A DNA stretch of 5,928 nt from positions 1 through 5,928 of the forward strand of contig CAJGDT010000108.1 of the NCBI GenBank assembly GCA_904502265.1, in the 5' to 3' direction. The translations under genes and the position numbers were made by a program. This document shows, in pieces, positions 1 through 5,622 of the stretch. Positions within the stretch are counted from its first letter, which is position 1; each line of letters begins with the position of its first letter. The stretch is from an uncultured Barnesiella sp. (lineage in GTDB: Bacteria; Bacteroidota; Bacteroidia; Bacteroidales; Barnesiellaceae_A). The notes below the pieces were generated by a model. That model saw only the letters and a program-made list of their open reading frames with translations, made no database searches and was not told where the DNA came from.

Positions 1-16
1 ATTCCACCACCCGGAC
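1..16 (-). tRNA. partial tRNA, probably tRNA-Leu (5' end only, cut by window edge)
   Basis: Read on the minus strand, the last 16 bases before the window edge are GTCCGGGTGGTGGAAT. This fits the 5' end of a bacterial tRNA-Leu: a seven-base acceptor strand (GTCCGGG), the TG linker at positions 8-9, then the start of a D arm of the form GTGGAAT seen in class II leucine tRNAs. It lies 38 nt downstream of the complete tRNA-Leu(CAG), in line with a tRNA cluster transcribed leftwards. The anticodon and the rest of the gene are outside the window, so the isotype is inferred from the D-arm start alone. Confidence 0.68.
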
Positions 17-54
17 AAGTATCTCTTTTTTCACCATGAGAATGATAGGCTGAG

Positions 55-138
55 TGCCCAAAACAGGACTCGAACCTGCACGACCTTTCAATCACTAGAA
101 CCTGAAACTAGCTCGTCTACCAATTCCGCCACTTGGGC
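55..138 (-). tRNA. tRNA-Leu, anticodon CAG
   Basis: This is an 84-nt class II tRNA. The acceptor strands are GCCCAAG (138-132) and TTTGGGC (62-56), paired with one G-U, followed by discriminator A at 55; CCA is not encoded. The D arm contains GGCGGAATTGGTAGAC, the anticodon loop is TTCAGGT (106-100) with CAG at 104-102, a variable arm follows, and the T arm carries GGTTCGAGTCC. It reads CUG leucine codons. The anticodon stem has an unusual U-U opposition next to the loop (bases 107 and 99). The gene lies 27 nt downstream of the first tRNA-Gly and probably shares its transcript. Confidence 0.96.
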
Positions 139-165
139 CTTGATGCTGGTCACTCACATAGTGAG

Positions 166-238
166 AGCGAAAGACGGGGCTCGAACCCGCGACCCTAACC
201 TTGGCAAGGTTATGCTCTACCAACTGAGCTACTTTCGC
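166..238 (-). tRNA. tRNA-Gly, anticodon GCC (copy 1, distal to the promoter)
   Basis: This is a 73-nt tRNA with acceptor strands GCGAAAG (238-232) and CTTTCGC (173-167) and discriminator T at 166; CCA is not encoded. The D arm holds AGCTCAGTTGGTAGAGC, the anticodon GCC is at 205-203 within loop TTGCCAA, and the T arm has GGGTTCGAGCCC. It reads GGC and GGU glycine codons. It is identical over all 73 bases to the copy at 291-363, from which it is separated by 52 nt. A short inverted repeat (153-157 with 161-165) follows its 3' end. Confidence 0.97.
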
Positions 239-290
239 AATTACAGTGTCAATTTTTCTTATTCTCAACTACCCTCGCTTGAGTAAGTTG

Positions 291-363
291 AGCGAAAGAC
301 GGGGCTCGAACCCGCGACCCTAACCTTGGCAAGGTTATGCTCTACCAACTGAGCTACTTTCGC
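291..363 (-). tRNA. tRNA-Gly, anticodon GCC (copy 2, proximal to the promoter)
   Basis: This is a second, base-for-base identical copy of the tRNA-Gly(GCC) at 166-238, with acceptor GCGAAAG starting at 363, anticodon GCC at 330-328 and discriminator T at 291. It is the first gene of the leftward tRNA cluster, starting 11 nt after the -7 element of a consensus Bacteroidota promoter. An inverted repeat (CTCAACT at 264-270 with AGTTGAG at 286-292) begins right at its 3' end and overlaps the last two tRNA bases, so it could mark the processing region. Confidence 0.97.
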
Positions 364-374
364 GTTTGCGGTTG

Positions 375-406
375 CAAAGATATGGCAACTTTTTGGTTTG
401 TGCAAA
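375..406 (-). promoter_or_regulatory. Bacteroidota-type promoter of the tRNA cluster
   Basis: On the minus strand there is TTTG (406-403), a 20-nt spacer, then TATCTTTG (382-375). This matches the known Bacteroides housekeeping promoter pattern of a -33 TTTG and a -7 TAnnTTTG with about 19-21 nt between. The predicted start of transcription is a few bases downstream, near 368, just before the first tRNA-Gly at 363. The tRNA cluster can therefore be transcribed independently of folE upstream. Confidence 0.8.
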
Positions 407-454
407 TTATTCTGAGACTTTTTTTTCAAATTTCTTTAAAATATTTTTCACAAC

Positions 455-471
455 ATTGATTTCCAATCAAT
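455..471 (-). terminator. possible weak terminator hairpin downstream of folE
   Basis: A perfect 7-bp inverted repeat (ATTGATT at 455-461, AATCAAT at 465-471) with a 3-nt loop lies 15 nt past the folE stop codon in a very AT-rich stretch. No clean run of U follows it on the minus strand, and the stem is almost all A-T pairs, so intrinsic termination here is only a suggestion. The rest of 407-486 is AT-rich spacer ahead of the tRNA promoter with no gene seen. Confidence 0.33.
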
Positions 472-486
472 TGCAAAAGAAAAATT

Positions 487-1074
487 TTATCGATTCAATA
501 GTCTCAAAAATTCAGCGCGCTTGCTTTCTTCTTCAAAACAGCCTGTATATTCCAATGTAGTTGTCACTGCACCTTGCTTCTCAACACCGCGCATTTGCAT
601 ACACAAGTGCTGACCCTCAATCATTACTATTACGCCATGAGTAGAAAGTGTCTTAAACAAGCTATCGCATATCTCCTTAGTCAAGCGCTCTTGAACTTGC
701 AAACGTCGAGCAAACACCTCAACCAAACGCGCAATCTTACTCAAGCCCACCATATTGCCATTGGGCACATAGCCAATGTGCACCTTACCGAAGAATGGCA
801 AAATATGATGCTCACACATAGAGTAAAACTCTATATCGCGCACAATAATAATTTGCGATCCACCATATTCAAAAATAGCAGACTTGATAACATCATCATC
901 TTTCTTGCGGTAACCATGTGTAAGGTAACACATAGCCTTAGCCGCGCGACGAGGAGTTTTTTTAAGACCTTCACGATCGGGATCCTCGCCCAACAATGCA
1001 AGTATACTGCGATAATGATACTCAAGTTGTTCAAGAGTCTTCTCGTCGAGAAGTGTATCGTTCTTGTATTCCAT
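487..1074 (-). CDS. folE: GTP cyclohydrolase I (FolE)
   Basis: The 195-residue protein is a full-length type I GTP cyclohydrolase, the cytoplasmic zinc enzyme that converts GTP to 7,8-dihydroneopterin triphosphate, the first step of tetrahydrofolate synthesis. The family signatures are clear: LLGEDPDREGLKKTPRRAAKA (28-47, without the first residue) near the N terminus, SMCEHHILPF (85-94), a GLSKIARLV segment (110-118), the QVQERLT stretch (126-132) and HLCMQMRGV (156-164). By alignment with the E. coli enzyme, C87, H90 and C158 should bind zinc and H89 is the catalytic histidine. The ATG at 1074 gives the usual length and lies only 8 nt after the SPOR gene's stop, so the two are almost certainly cotranscribed. 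No Shine-Dalgarno sequence is visible. Nothing is missing or broken. Confidence 0.97.
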   Translation of the reverse strand: MEYKNDTLLDEKTLEQLEYHYRSILALLGEDPDREGLKKTPRRAAKAMCYLTHGYRKKDDDVIKSAIFEYGGSQIIIVRDIEFYSMCEHHILPFFGKVHIGYVPNGNMVGLSKIARLVEVFARRLQVQERLTKEICDSLFKTLSTHGVIVMIEGQHLCMQMRGVEKQGAVTTTLEYTGCFEEESKRAEFLRLLNR

Positions 1075-1082
1075 TTGTATTT

Positions 1083-1580
1083 TTAATCGTTCGAATAATC
1101 ATGTACGGGCACACTGATACGCTCACGAATAATGAGCATACCGCGCTGCAAATCCGAAAATTTATTTTGTATAACAGGGAGCATGGCATTAGCCTCTTCA
1201 TAGGTACGGAACTCCCCTACTCTGAGTCGCCAAAAGGGTGACGCATAGCTTACCGCTGCTTGCAAATTAGGGAAAGTATTCTCAACCTCTCTGGCCAGAT
1301 TCTCTGCTTGAGTCTTTGCAGAGGCACTATTTGAAGAGAAGAGTTGAATACGATAAACAGGAACTTTTACCATATTTGCTTCTACCTCATCACCTACTCG
1401 TGCCACACGACGTGACAACTCGGCAGGTTGCTCTACTTGTATAGTACCACCTGTATTGTTTCTCTCAAGATATTGCACGATTGAAGTATCGGCTACGGCC
1501 ACCTGCGCAATAGCCCGTGGTTGCATAAACATCCACGACAGCAACAGCAAAATGACCATTTTTACATATACTATGCGCAT
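1083..1580 (-). CDS. secreted SPOR-domain protein
   Basis: The 165-residue protein opens with a signal peptide: a short basic start, a hydrophobic core (about 8-19) and a likely cleavage region around AIAQ (23-26). No lipobox cysteine is present, so it is expected to be periplasmic rather than a lipoprotein. A low-complexity linker follows, then a SPOR domain at about 74-155, with the typical opening YRIQLFSS (76-83), the central WRLRVGEFRTYEEA (117-130) and the final strand MLIIRERI (148-155). SPOR domains bind peptidoglycan stripped of stem peptides, often at division sites; that role is inferred here from the family. The start codon is supported by AGGAG five bases upstream. The gene lies between tpiA (79-nt gap holding a strong hairpin) and folE (8-nt gap). 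Confidence 0.9.
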   Translation of the reverse strand: MRIVYVKMVILLLLSWMFMQPRAIAQVAVADTSIVQYLERNNTGGTIQVEQPAELSRRVARVGDEVEANMVKVPVYRIQLFSSNSASAKTQAENLAREVENTFPNLQAAVSYASPFWRLRVGEFRTYEEANAMLPVIQNKFSDLQRGMLIIRERISVPVHDYSND

Positions 1581-1585
1581 AAGTA

Positions 1586-1590
1586 CTCCT
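1586..1590 (-). promoter_or_regulatory. Shine-Dalgarno site of the SPOR gene
   Basis: On the minus strand AGGAG (1590-1586) is followed by TACTT and the ATG at 1580, a textbook match and spacing that fixes the start. It is worth noting because the other starts in this window show only A/T-rich leaders, as is common in Bacteroidota. Confidence 0.65.
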
Positions 1591-1603
1591 TATTACATAC
1601 ATT

Positions 1604-1646
1604 AAAGTCTGCAAAAATAAGTATTTTTCTTATTCTTGCAGACCTT
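1604..1646 (-). terminator. long intercistronic hairpin between tpiA and the SPOR gene
   Basis: The arms 1629-1646 and 1604-1621 form an uninterrupted 18-bp stem in the minus-strand RNA, with a 7-nt loop (1622-1628, AAAAATA in the RNA). The core GTCTGCAA/TTGCAGAC (1607-1614 and 1636-1643) is perfect, and so is AATAAG/CTTATT (1616-1621 and 1629-1634). The two remaining odd positions (1615/1635 and 1606/1644) are G-U pairs only in the minus-strand RNA. The hairpin starts 13 nt after the tpiA stop and is followed by only a short U run, so it may be a weak terminator or attenuator, or a 3' end that stabilises the upstream mRNA. It does not cover the SPOR gene's Shine-Dalgarno site. Confidence 0.6.
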
Positions 1647-1659
1647 TTGGGGCATGTAT

Positions 1660-2418
1660 TTATTCAAAAGCTGTAATAATACCCATGAATGAGTCGGCCT
1701 TGAGAGCCGCGCCACCGATGAGACCGCCATCTACGTCGGGTTTTGCGAAGATTTCGCCGGCATTTGAAGGCTTGCAGCTACCACCATAGAGAATAGAGGT
1801 ATTTTCGGCTATTTCATTACCATATTTCTCGGCAATAGTTTGACGGATGAAGGCATGAATCTCTTGTGCTTGATCGGCTGTTGCAGTCTTACCTGTACCG
1901 ATAGCCCAAACAGGCTCATAAGCGATTACGATTTTAGCAAAATCTTCTGCAGTAAGATCAAAGAGCGACTCTTTGATTTGAGCTGCAACTACATCAAAGT
2001 GCTTTTCGGCCTCACGCTCTTCGAGCACCTCGCCTACACAGAAAATAGGAGTAAGACCATTAGCAAGTGCCAAGACTACCTTATCTTTGAGGATTTCGGC
2101 GGTTTCGTGATAATAGGCACGACGCTCTGAGTGACCCAAGATTACATATTTAGCACCGGTCGATGCCACCATAGCAGCCGACACCTCGCCAGTGTATGCA
2201 CCTTCTACTTTGTCGGCACAGTTTTCATCACCTACGCCAATACGAGCAGCATCTACAGCCTCAACTACCGATACCAAGTGAATAAAGGGAGTAGCGAGTA
2301 CCACATCACATTTTGTCTCAACACCCTTGAGGGCTTCATTAATTTCTTTAGCCAATGCTACACCTTCTTGAAGGGTAGTATTCATTTTCCAGTTACCTGC
2401 AACAATGTTTTTTCTCAT
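1660..2418 (-). CDS. tpiA: triosephosphate isomerase (TpiA)
   Basis: This 252-residue cytoplasmic TIM-barrel enzyme interconverts dihydroxyacetone phosphate and glyceraldehyde 3-phosphate in glycolysis and gluconeogenesis. All catalytic landmarks are present: N9 and K11 in AGNWKMN (7-13), the electrophile H96 in ILGHSERR (93-100), the base E168 in [11 protein letters not shown] (167-177, which includes flexible loop 6), and the phosphate-binding YGGSCKPSN (211-219) and GGLIGGAAL (231-239). I chose the ATG at 2418 because it gives the family's normal N terminus ([10 protein letters not shown]); an upstream in-frame TTG at 2451 would add 11 atypical residues. One small oddity is GDEN (63-66) where most TPIs have a Gln before the Asn. 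It follows the DoxX-type gene after 29 nt with no terminator, so cotranscription is likely. Confidence 0.97.
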   Translation of the reverse strand: MRKNIVAGNWKMNTTLQEGVALAKEINEALKGVETKCDVVLATPFIHLVSVVEAVDAARIGVGDENCADKVEGAYTGEVSAAMVASTGAKYVILGHSERRAYYHETAEILKDKVVLALANGLTPIFCVGEVLEEREAEKHFDVVAAQIKESLFDLTAEDFAKIVIAYEPVWAIGTGKTATADQAQEIHAFIRQTIAEKYGNEIAENTSILYGGSCKPSNAGEIFAKPDVDGGLIGGAALKADSFMGIITAFE

Positions 2419-2447
2419 AATTCCGTTAGTTTTATTTATTATAAATA

Positions 2448-3815
2448 TCAATCTTCGACTTTTTGCATTTCTTTGCGTTGCTCACGCCATCTTCTAAAGC
2501 GACGCAAGGCAAAGAGAGCTACACGCTCGGTAAAATAGAGCAATAATATAGGCAATACCAGCAATATTGTCAGCGCCATTATGCGAGAATTGGCCTTATA
2601 TACTTCGGGCTGTGCGTATGCAGGTATTTGTTCTACCGGCACCGACAACAATGCCTCGCTCGGTGTGTTCTCTATATAAAGTTTGTGATAGATTACACCA
2701 TCATTCAACACCATTAAAAAGGGATTAGATCGCTGTATGATGCGTATGGTATTTCTATCCATATACAAGAACGGAAACTCTACACCGGTATCATCACGCC
2801 AATTGTCTATTTCGGCCGGAGTTGAGGCCGTAATGGCATAGAATGGATAGCCATACTCACGTGTATAGTCATATAGTTCATGTACCTTGTTTATCTCATT
2901 ATCATTGGCCTTTGTAAGATCTTCCGAGAAGAGTACAAACACATAACCCTCATGGCTTAGTATCTCTTCGGTCACATCCTCATTGCCATCGTATACAATA
3001 AAACTATTCAGCGATTCATTCTCCTCAGGCTGCAACACATCTGCAGTACGCTCGCGACGCTCTACGAATTGCCATCCATCAGTTTCATCAGGAAGGCTAT
3101 CTATCGAAAATGTTGCTTGCACGCCTTCTCTCTCATATACAAAGTCATATTCTGCCACCTGTATATCATCACCGAAATAAGCCGAAGCAAGATTTGTCCC
3201 TACTTTAAATGGGCGAAAATCGAGTATGGGCGAATAGACCGCCGCAATATATACCAGAGCAAGGGCATATACCGCTACCCAGACTACAATAAATGCATGC
3301 ACCTCGCGATGGAACACCGACCTCGCTCGTCGATTGTAGCGAAACAGGAATATAACCAGCGTGAGCAGAAGAACATTTTTGCCAAATGTCTGCCAGTTGG
3401 CCAGCGTAATAAAGTCGCCAAAGCAACCACAATCGGGTATAGGATTGGCTATAGCCAGAAATAGTGTCAGCGGGGTCATTATTGCCATGAAAATGAGCAA
3501 TAAGATAGGAGTCGTGCGCAGATAAGAGCCCAATACAGCATTGACACCGAGGACAAACTCTGCCATCGACAACAAGACAGCTAAGACGTACGACCAGGAG
3601 TTGAATAACGAAAGGTTGAAGACCTGCAAATAGTCTTCAATCTTATACATTGTACCAATAGGGTCTATCAACTTAACTACACCCGAGAGAATAAAGGTAG
3701 CACCCACAAGAATGCGCACAAGCACAACAAGCGCCGACAACCATTTGTTGCGAGGTGTAGTTGTCGGGGCAGACTGGGTGTCTACCAGTACGCTATGGGC
3801 ATCATCATTCGGCAT
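2448..3815 (-). CDS. DoxX/MauE-like membrane protein with extracytoplasmic thioredoxin-like region
   Basis: The 455-residue protein resembles what is usually named DoxX family, or BT_3928 family, in Bacteroides. The N-terminal half is a helical membrane module with hydrophobic segments at about 25-47, 74-96, 102-123, 146-159 and 172-194. The first holds the DoxX-like pattern [19 protein letters not shown] (34-52). The motif DCGCFGD (128-134) after the third helix recalls the CGCFG of MauE-type proteins. Residues 200-405 form a soluble domain; 290-380 ([19 protein letters not shown], then SNPF at 363-366) look thioredoxin-like, with P365 as a candidate cis-proline, but there is no CxxC. A last helix (412-428) and a basic tail follow. 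Function is unknown; a role in envelope redox or membrane biology is a guess. Its ATG lies inside the end of the DUF1599 gene (11-nt overlap), suggesting coupled translation. Confidence 0.88.
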   Translation of the reverse strand: MPNDDAHSVLVDTQSAPTTTPRNKWLSALVVLVRILVGATFILSGVVKLIDPIGTMYKIEDYLQVFNLSLFNSWSYVLAVLLSMAEFVLGVNAVLGSYLRTTPILLLIFMAIMTPLTLFLAIANPIPDCGCFGDFITLANWQTFGKNVLLLTLVIFLFRYNRRARSVFHREVHAFIVVWVAVYALALVYIAAVYSPILDFRPFKVGTNLASAYFGDDIQVAEYDFVYEREGVQATFSIDSLPDETDGWQFVERRERTADVLQPEENESLNSFIVYDGNEDVTEEILSHEGYVFVLFSEDLTKANDNEINKVHELYDYTREYGYPFYAITASTPAEIDNWRDDTGVEFPFLYMDRNTIRIIQRSNPFLMVLNDGVIYHKLYIENTPSEALLSVPVEQIPAYAQPEVYKANSRIMALTILLVLPILLLYFTERVALFALRRFRRWREQRKEMQKVED

Positions 3816-4347
3816 ATTCTATACGTATAAGCCCAAAGAGTGCATAATTGACCATATCCATATAATTGGCATCAACACCCTCCGACACAAGTGTTACTCC
3901 TTGGTTGTCTTCGATTTGCTTTGTCCGATGCACCTTCGACAGGATAAGGTCGGTATAAGAAGTGGAACGCATAAGACGCCAAGCCTCGTCATAGTCATGA
4001 TTCTTAGCATACATCAGGTTCTTGGTCTGTGTCATGAAACGGTCATACAATTCCAATGCTTGCTCCACAGTTATATCCTGACGCTCGGCATAGCCCAACT
4101 CCAACTGAATAAGTCCTATTATACCATAATTAACAATGCCAATAAGCTCCGAGCGCACACCCTCATCTATACGGCTCATACCTTTGGTTTCGATAGAGCG
4201 TATACGATTGGCCTTAATAAAGATTTGATCGGTGAGCGATGTAGTTCGTAAAATGCGCCATGCAGGACCATAGTCCTTCAACTTCTTAGCAAATAACTCA
4301 CGGCAGATGCCTATAACATGCTCAAATTGTGCTACTGTATCGGTCAT
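3805..4347 (-). CDS. tandem DUF1599 protein
   Basis: The 180-residue soluble protein has two copies of a DUF1599-type domain (about 14-84 and 107-178). Matching blocks are DYGPAW (25-30) with DYDEAW (118-123), TTSLTD (35-40) with STSYTD (128-133), a K...R...IE pattern (45-53 and 138-146), and EG followed by VNYG/VNYA and GLIQLE/GLIRIE (62-83 and 156-177). The offset between copies is 93-94 residues. The domain has been linked to nucleotide or base modification in phage contexts, but its biochemical activity in Bacteroidota is not known to me, and I assign none. There is no signal peptide or membrane segment. A -7-like TATCTTTG lies 28 nt upstream of the ATG. Its 3' end overlaps the DoxX-type gene by 11 nt, so the products may act together or simply be cotranscribed. 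Confidence 0.88.
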   Translation of the reverse strand: MTDTVAQFEHVIGICRELFAKKLKDYGPAWRILRTTSLTDQIFIKANRIRSIETKGMSRIDEGVRSELIGIVNYGIIGLIQLELGYAERQDITVEQALELYDRFMTQTKNLMYAKNHDYDEAWRLMRSTSYTDLILSKVHRTKQIEDNQGVTLVSEGVDANYMDMVNYALFGLIRIEYAE

Positions 4348-4375
4348 TGTATTTTTATTAAATGTGAAATATGGG

Positions 4376-4383
4376 CAAAGATA
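4376..4383 (-). promoter_or_regulatory. candidate -7 element upstream of the DUF1599 gene
   Basis: TATCTTTG on the minus strand (4383-4376) matches the Bacteroides -7 consensus TAnnTTTG and sits 28 nt before the DUF1599 start. No TTTG occurs 19-21 nt upstream; the nearest (4400-4397) is only 13 nt away. This would be the natural promoter for the DUF1599-DoxX-tpiA-SPOR-folE block, but it rests on one half of the motif. Confidence 0.45.
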
Positions 4384-4433
4384 ATCATTTTTTCGACAAA
4401 ATGACTATAAACAACGAGCTGTTTGAAAGGTTA

Positions 4434-4685
4434 TTATTTCTTGTCATCAACCTCCTCAAAGTCAATATACTCCACCGTACTCTGGTCTATGGGTATATTG
4501 ATACGCTCCGAGTCATCTTCGTCGGCTACAGTTTCGTCACGATGTGTTTGCTTATTATCATCATCGGTATTAGTGTTGCGTGTGAAGCTTGTACGCACTC
4601 TACCAAAGAGCGACAATAGAAACATTATCGGCACCAACAAGACAAGAATGATAATTACACCTATACTTTGAAATAGACATCCCAT
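4434..4685 (-). CDS. small DUF4834-like membrane protein
   Basis: The 83-residue protein has one hydrophobic helix at the N terminus (about 5-27, SIGVIIILVLLVPIMFLLSLF in context), a short basic stretch (R29-R36), and a hydrophilic, acidic, probably disordered remainder that ends in VEYIDFEEVDDKK (71-83). This layout and the YIDFEEV-like ending resemble the DUF4834 family, small Bacteroidota proteins of unknown function that I recall beside pssA. It is expected to be a single-pass inner-membrane protein with the acidic tail in the cytoplasm, by the positive-inside rule. It lies 77 nt after pssA and 86 nt before the DUF1599 gene. No Shine-Dalgarno sequence is seen. The family call rests on layout and context as much as on sequence. 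Confidence 0.72.
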   Translation of the reverse strand: MGCLFQSIGVIIILVLLVPIMFLLSLFGRVRTSFTRNTNTDDDNKQTHRDETVADEDDSERINIPIDQSTVEYIDFEEVDDKK

Positions 4686-4762
4686 GTTATTACTATTTAT
4701 ACAATTGTGTGTGTCTAATCATATTCAAAAAATATACCAAGCCATCTTGACATGCACTTTTG

Positions 4763-5443
4763 TCATGCCGTCTTCGAGCCCAAGCCCAGCAGCGACTTGA
4801 GAACATACAGACCTATAATGGGCGCAAAACCCGATATACCTTGAAACGCAAGCAATGCCACCGATACAACTATCATTACATAGCGCACCTCATTGCCTCG
4901 CCAACCCAAGCCCTTGAATTTAAGCGAAAACATGGGTATATTGCTCACCATCAAGAATGAAAACACAAAGATTGAGGCAACAAAACATACGAGTGTAGCC
5001 GTATTATTGTTGTTTACCAGCAACTCACATGCACCCAACCACCACAAGGCATTGGCCGGAACAGGCAACCCCCTGAACGTGGTTGTTTGTGTATCATCGA
5101 TGTTAAATTTAGCCAATCGCAATGCGGCAAACACGGGTATAAGCATTGTAGCATACGCTACCCAAGCATAAGTTGCCGGCAGAGTAGCCAACAATATATT
5201 GTAGGACATCACGGCCGGAGCGAGTCCAAAACTTACCAAGTCGGCCAGCGAATCAAGTTCCTTACCCATGGGCGAATAGGCATGCAACAATCGTGCAGCC
5301 AAGCCGTCACAAAAATCAAAAACAGCCGACGCTGCTATGCAGGCTACCACAGCCGGATAGTTTGCCGAAAAGGCAAAAACAACAGCCAAACAACCCGACA
5401 AGAGGTTCAGGCAAGTAATCGTATTGGGAATGTGCTTAGTCAT
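4763..5443 (-). CDS. pssA: CDP-diacylglycerol-serine O-phosphatidyltransferase (PssA)
   Basis: This 226-residue integral membrane enzyme joins CDP-diacylglycerol and L-serine to give phosphatidylserine, the precursor of phosphatidylethanolamine. The CDP-alcohol phosphatidyltransferase signature is complete: D43, D46-G47, A50-R51, G60, D64 and D68 fit D-x2-DG-x2-AR-x8-G-x3-D-x3-D, where the four aspartates bind the metal ions and act in catalysis. The segment FRGLPVPANA (123-132) is typical of bacterial type II PssA and separates it from PgsA-like relatives. Hydrophobic segments before and after the motif give about six to eight membrane helices. Length is normal for the small Bacteroidota and Gram-positive-like form. 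It is preceded by the groEL terminator and so must have its own promoter within 5444-5563. The usual partner, psd, is not in this window. Confidence 0.93.
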   Translation of the reverse strand: MTKHIPNTITCLNLLSGCLAVVFAFSANYPAVVACIAASAVFDFCDGLAARLLHAYSPMGKELDSLADLVSFGLAPAVMSYNILLATLPATYAWVAYATMLIPVFAALRLAKFNIDDTQTTTFRGLPVPANALWWLGACELLVNNNNTATLVCFVASIFVFSFLMVSNIPMFSLKFKGLGWRGNEVRYVMIVVSVALLAFQGISGFAPIIGLYVLKSLLGLGSKTA

Positions 5444-5470
5444 TGAGTGTGAGTATTAATAAATAATGTA

Positions 5471-5478
5471 CAAAAGTA
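5471..5478 (-). promoter_or_regulatory. candidate -7 element upstream of pssA
   Basis: TACTTTTG on the minus strand (5478-5471) fits TAnnTTTG and lies 27 nt before the pssA ATG. There is no matching TTTG 19-21 nt further upstream, so this is half a promoter motif. Its position just after the groEL terminator makes a promoter here expected. The remaining spacer (5479-5563) shows only an inverted repeat at 5517-5542 and no gene. Confidence 0.45.
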
Positions 5479-5516
5479 ATACATTTCGCCGACATCAGCG
5501 ACCATGACAAGAAAAT

Positions 5517-5542
5517 ATTGTGATTTCTTATTTTTTCACAAT
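5517..5542. repeat. inverted repeat upstream of pssA
   Basis: ATTGTGA (5517-5523) and TCACAAT (5536-5542) are perfect 7-base inverted arms separated by 12 T-rich bases. It lies between the groEL terminator and the pssA -7 element. It could be an operator or a chance pairing in AT-rich DNA; no run of U follows on the minus strand. Confidence 0.4.
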
Positions 5543-5563
5543 CGCAGTTAGGAGCACCAGAAC

Positions 5564-5598
5564 AAAAAAACAGACCTCGCCAATGAAGGCGAGGCCTG
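5564..5598 (-). terminator. intrinsic terminator of groEL
   Basis: On the minus strand an 11-bp GC-rich stem (5598-5588 with 5581-5571, one G-U pair) closes a 6-nt loop (TTCATT) and is followed directly by seven T (5570-5564). The hairpin begins 24 nt past the groEL stop codon. This is a textbook Rho-independent terminator and separates groEL from pssA. Confidence 0.93.
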
Positions 5599-5622
5599 AA
5601 ATATGTTTTATATAGCGGAGTA

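Noticed and set aside
166..363. Two 73-bp direct repeats 125 bp apart, as a possible mobile element or CRISPR-like array
   Set aside because: The repeats are exactly two tRNA-Gly genes; there are only two units and no associated recombinase, so neither a CRISPR array nor an element is supported.
55..363. tRNA genes as an integration (att) site
   Set aside because: No integrase, no partial tRNA repeat elsewhere in the window and no accessory genes are present. The left-edge tRNA fragment is cut by the window, not by an insertion.
574..1086. 170-residue open frame on the plus strand
   Set aside because: It lies fully antisense to folE, whose protein matches its family from end to end; the plus-strand translation has no recognisable domain.
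2419..2451. Longer tpiA reading from a TTG that overlaps the upstream stop
   Set aside because: It would add 11 residues not found in the family; the ATG at 2418 gives the standard N terminus and normal length.
2131..2538. 135-residue open frame on the plus strand
   Set aside because: It runs antisense to the 5' half of tpiA and the end of the DoxX-type gene and shows no domain.
3712..4251. 179-residue open frame on the plus strand
   Set aside because: It is antisense to the DUF1599 and DoxX-type genes, both supported by family patterns and by an internal repeat; the translation looks like random, Cys/His/Ser-rich shadow coding.
4697..4740. Promoter-like sequence between pssA and the DUF4834-like gene
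   Set aside because: The T-rich stretch on the minus strand has one base too many between TA and TTTG and no -33 partner; the ACAATTGT palindrome at 4701-4708 is too short to call.
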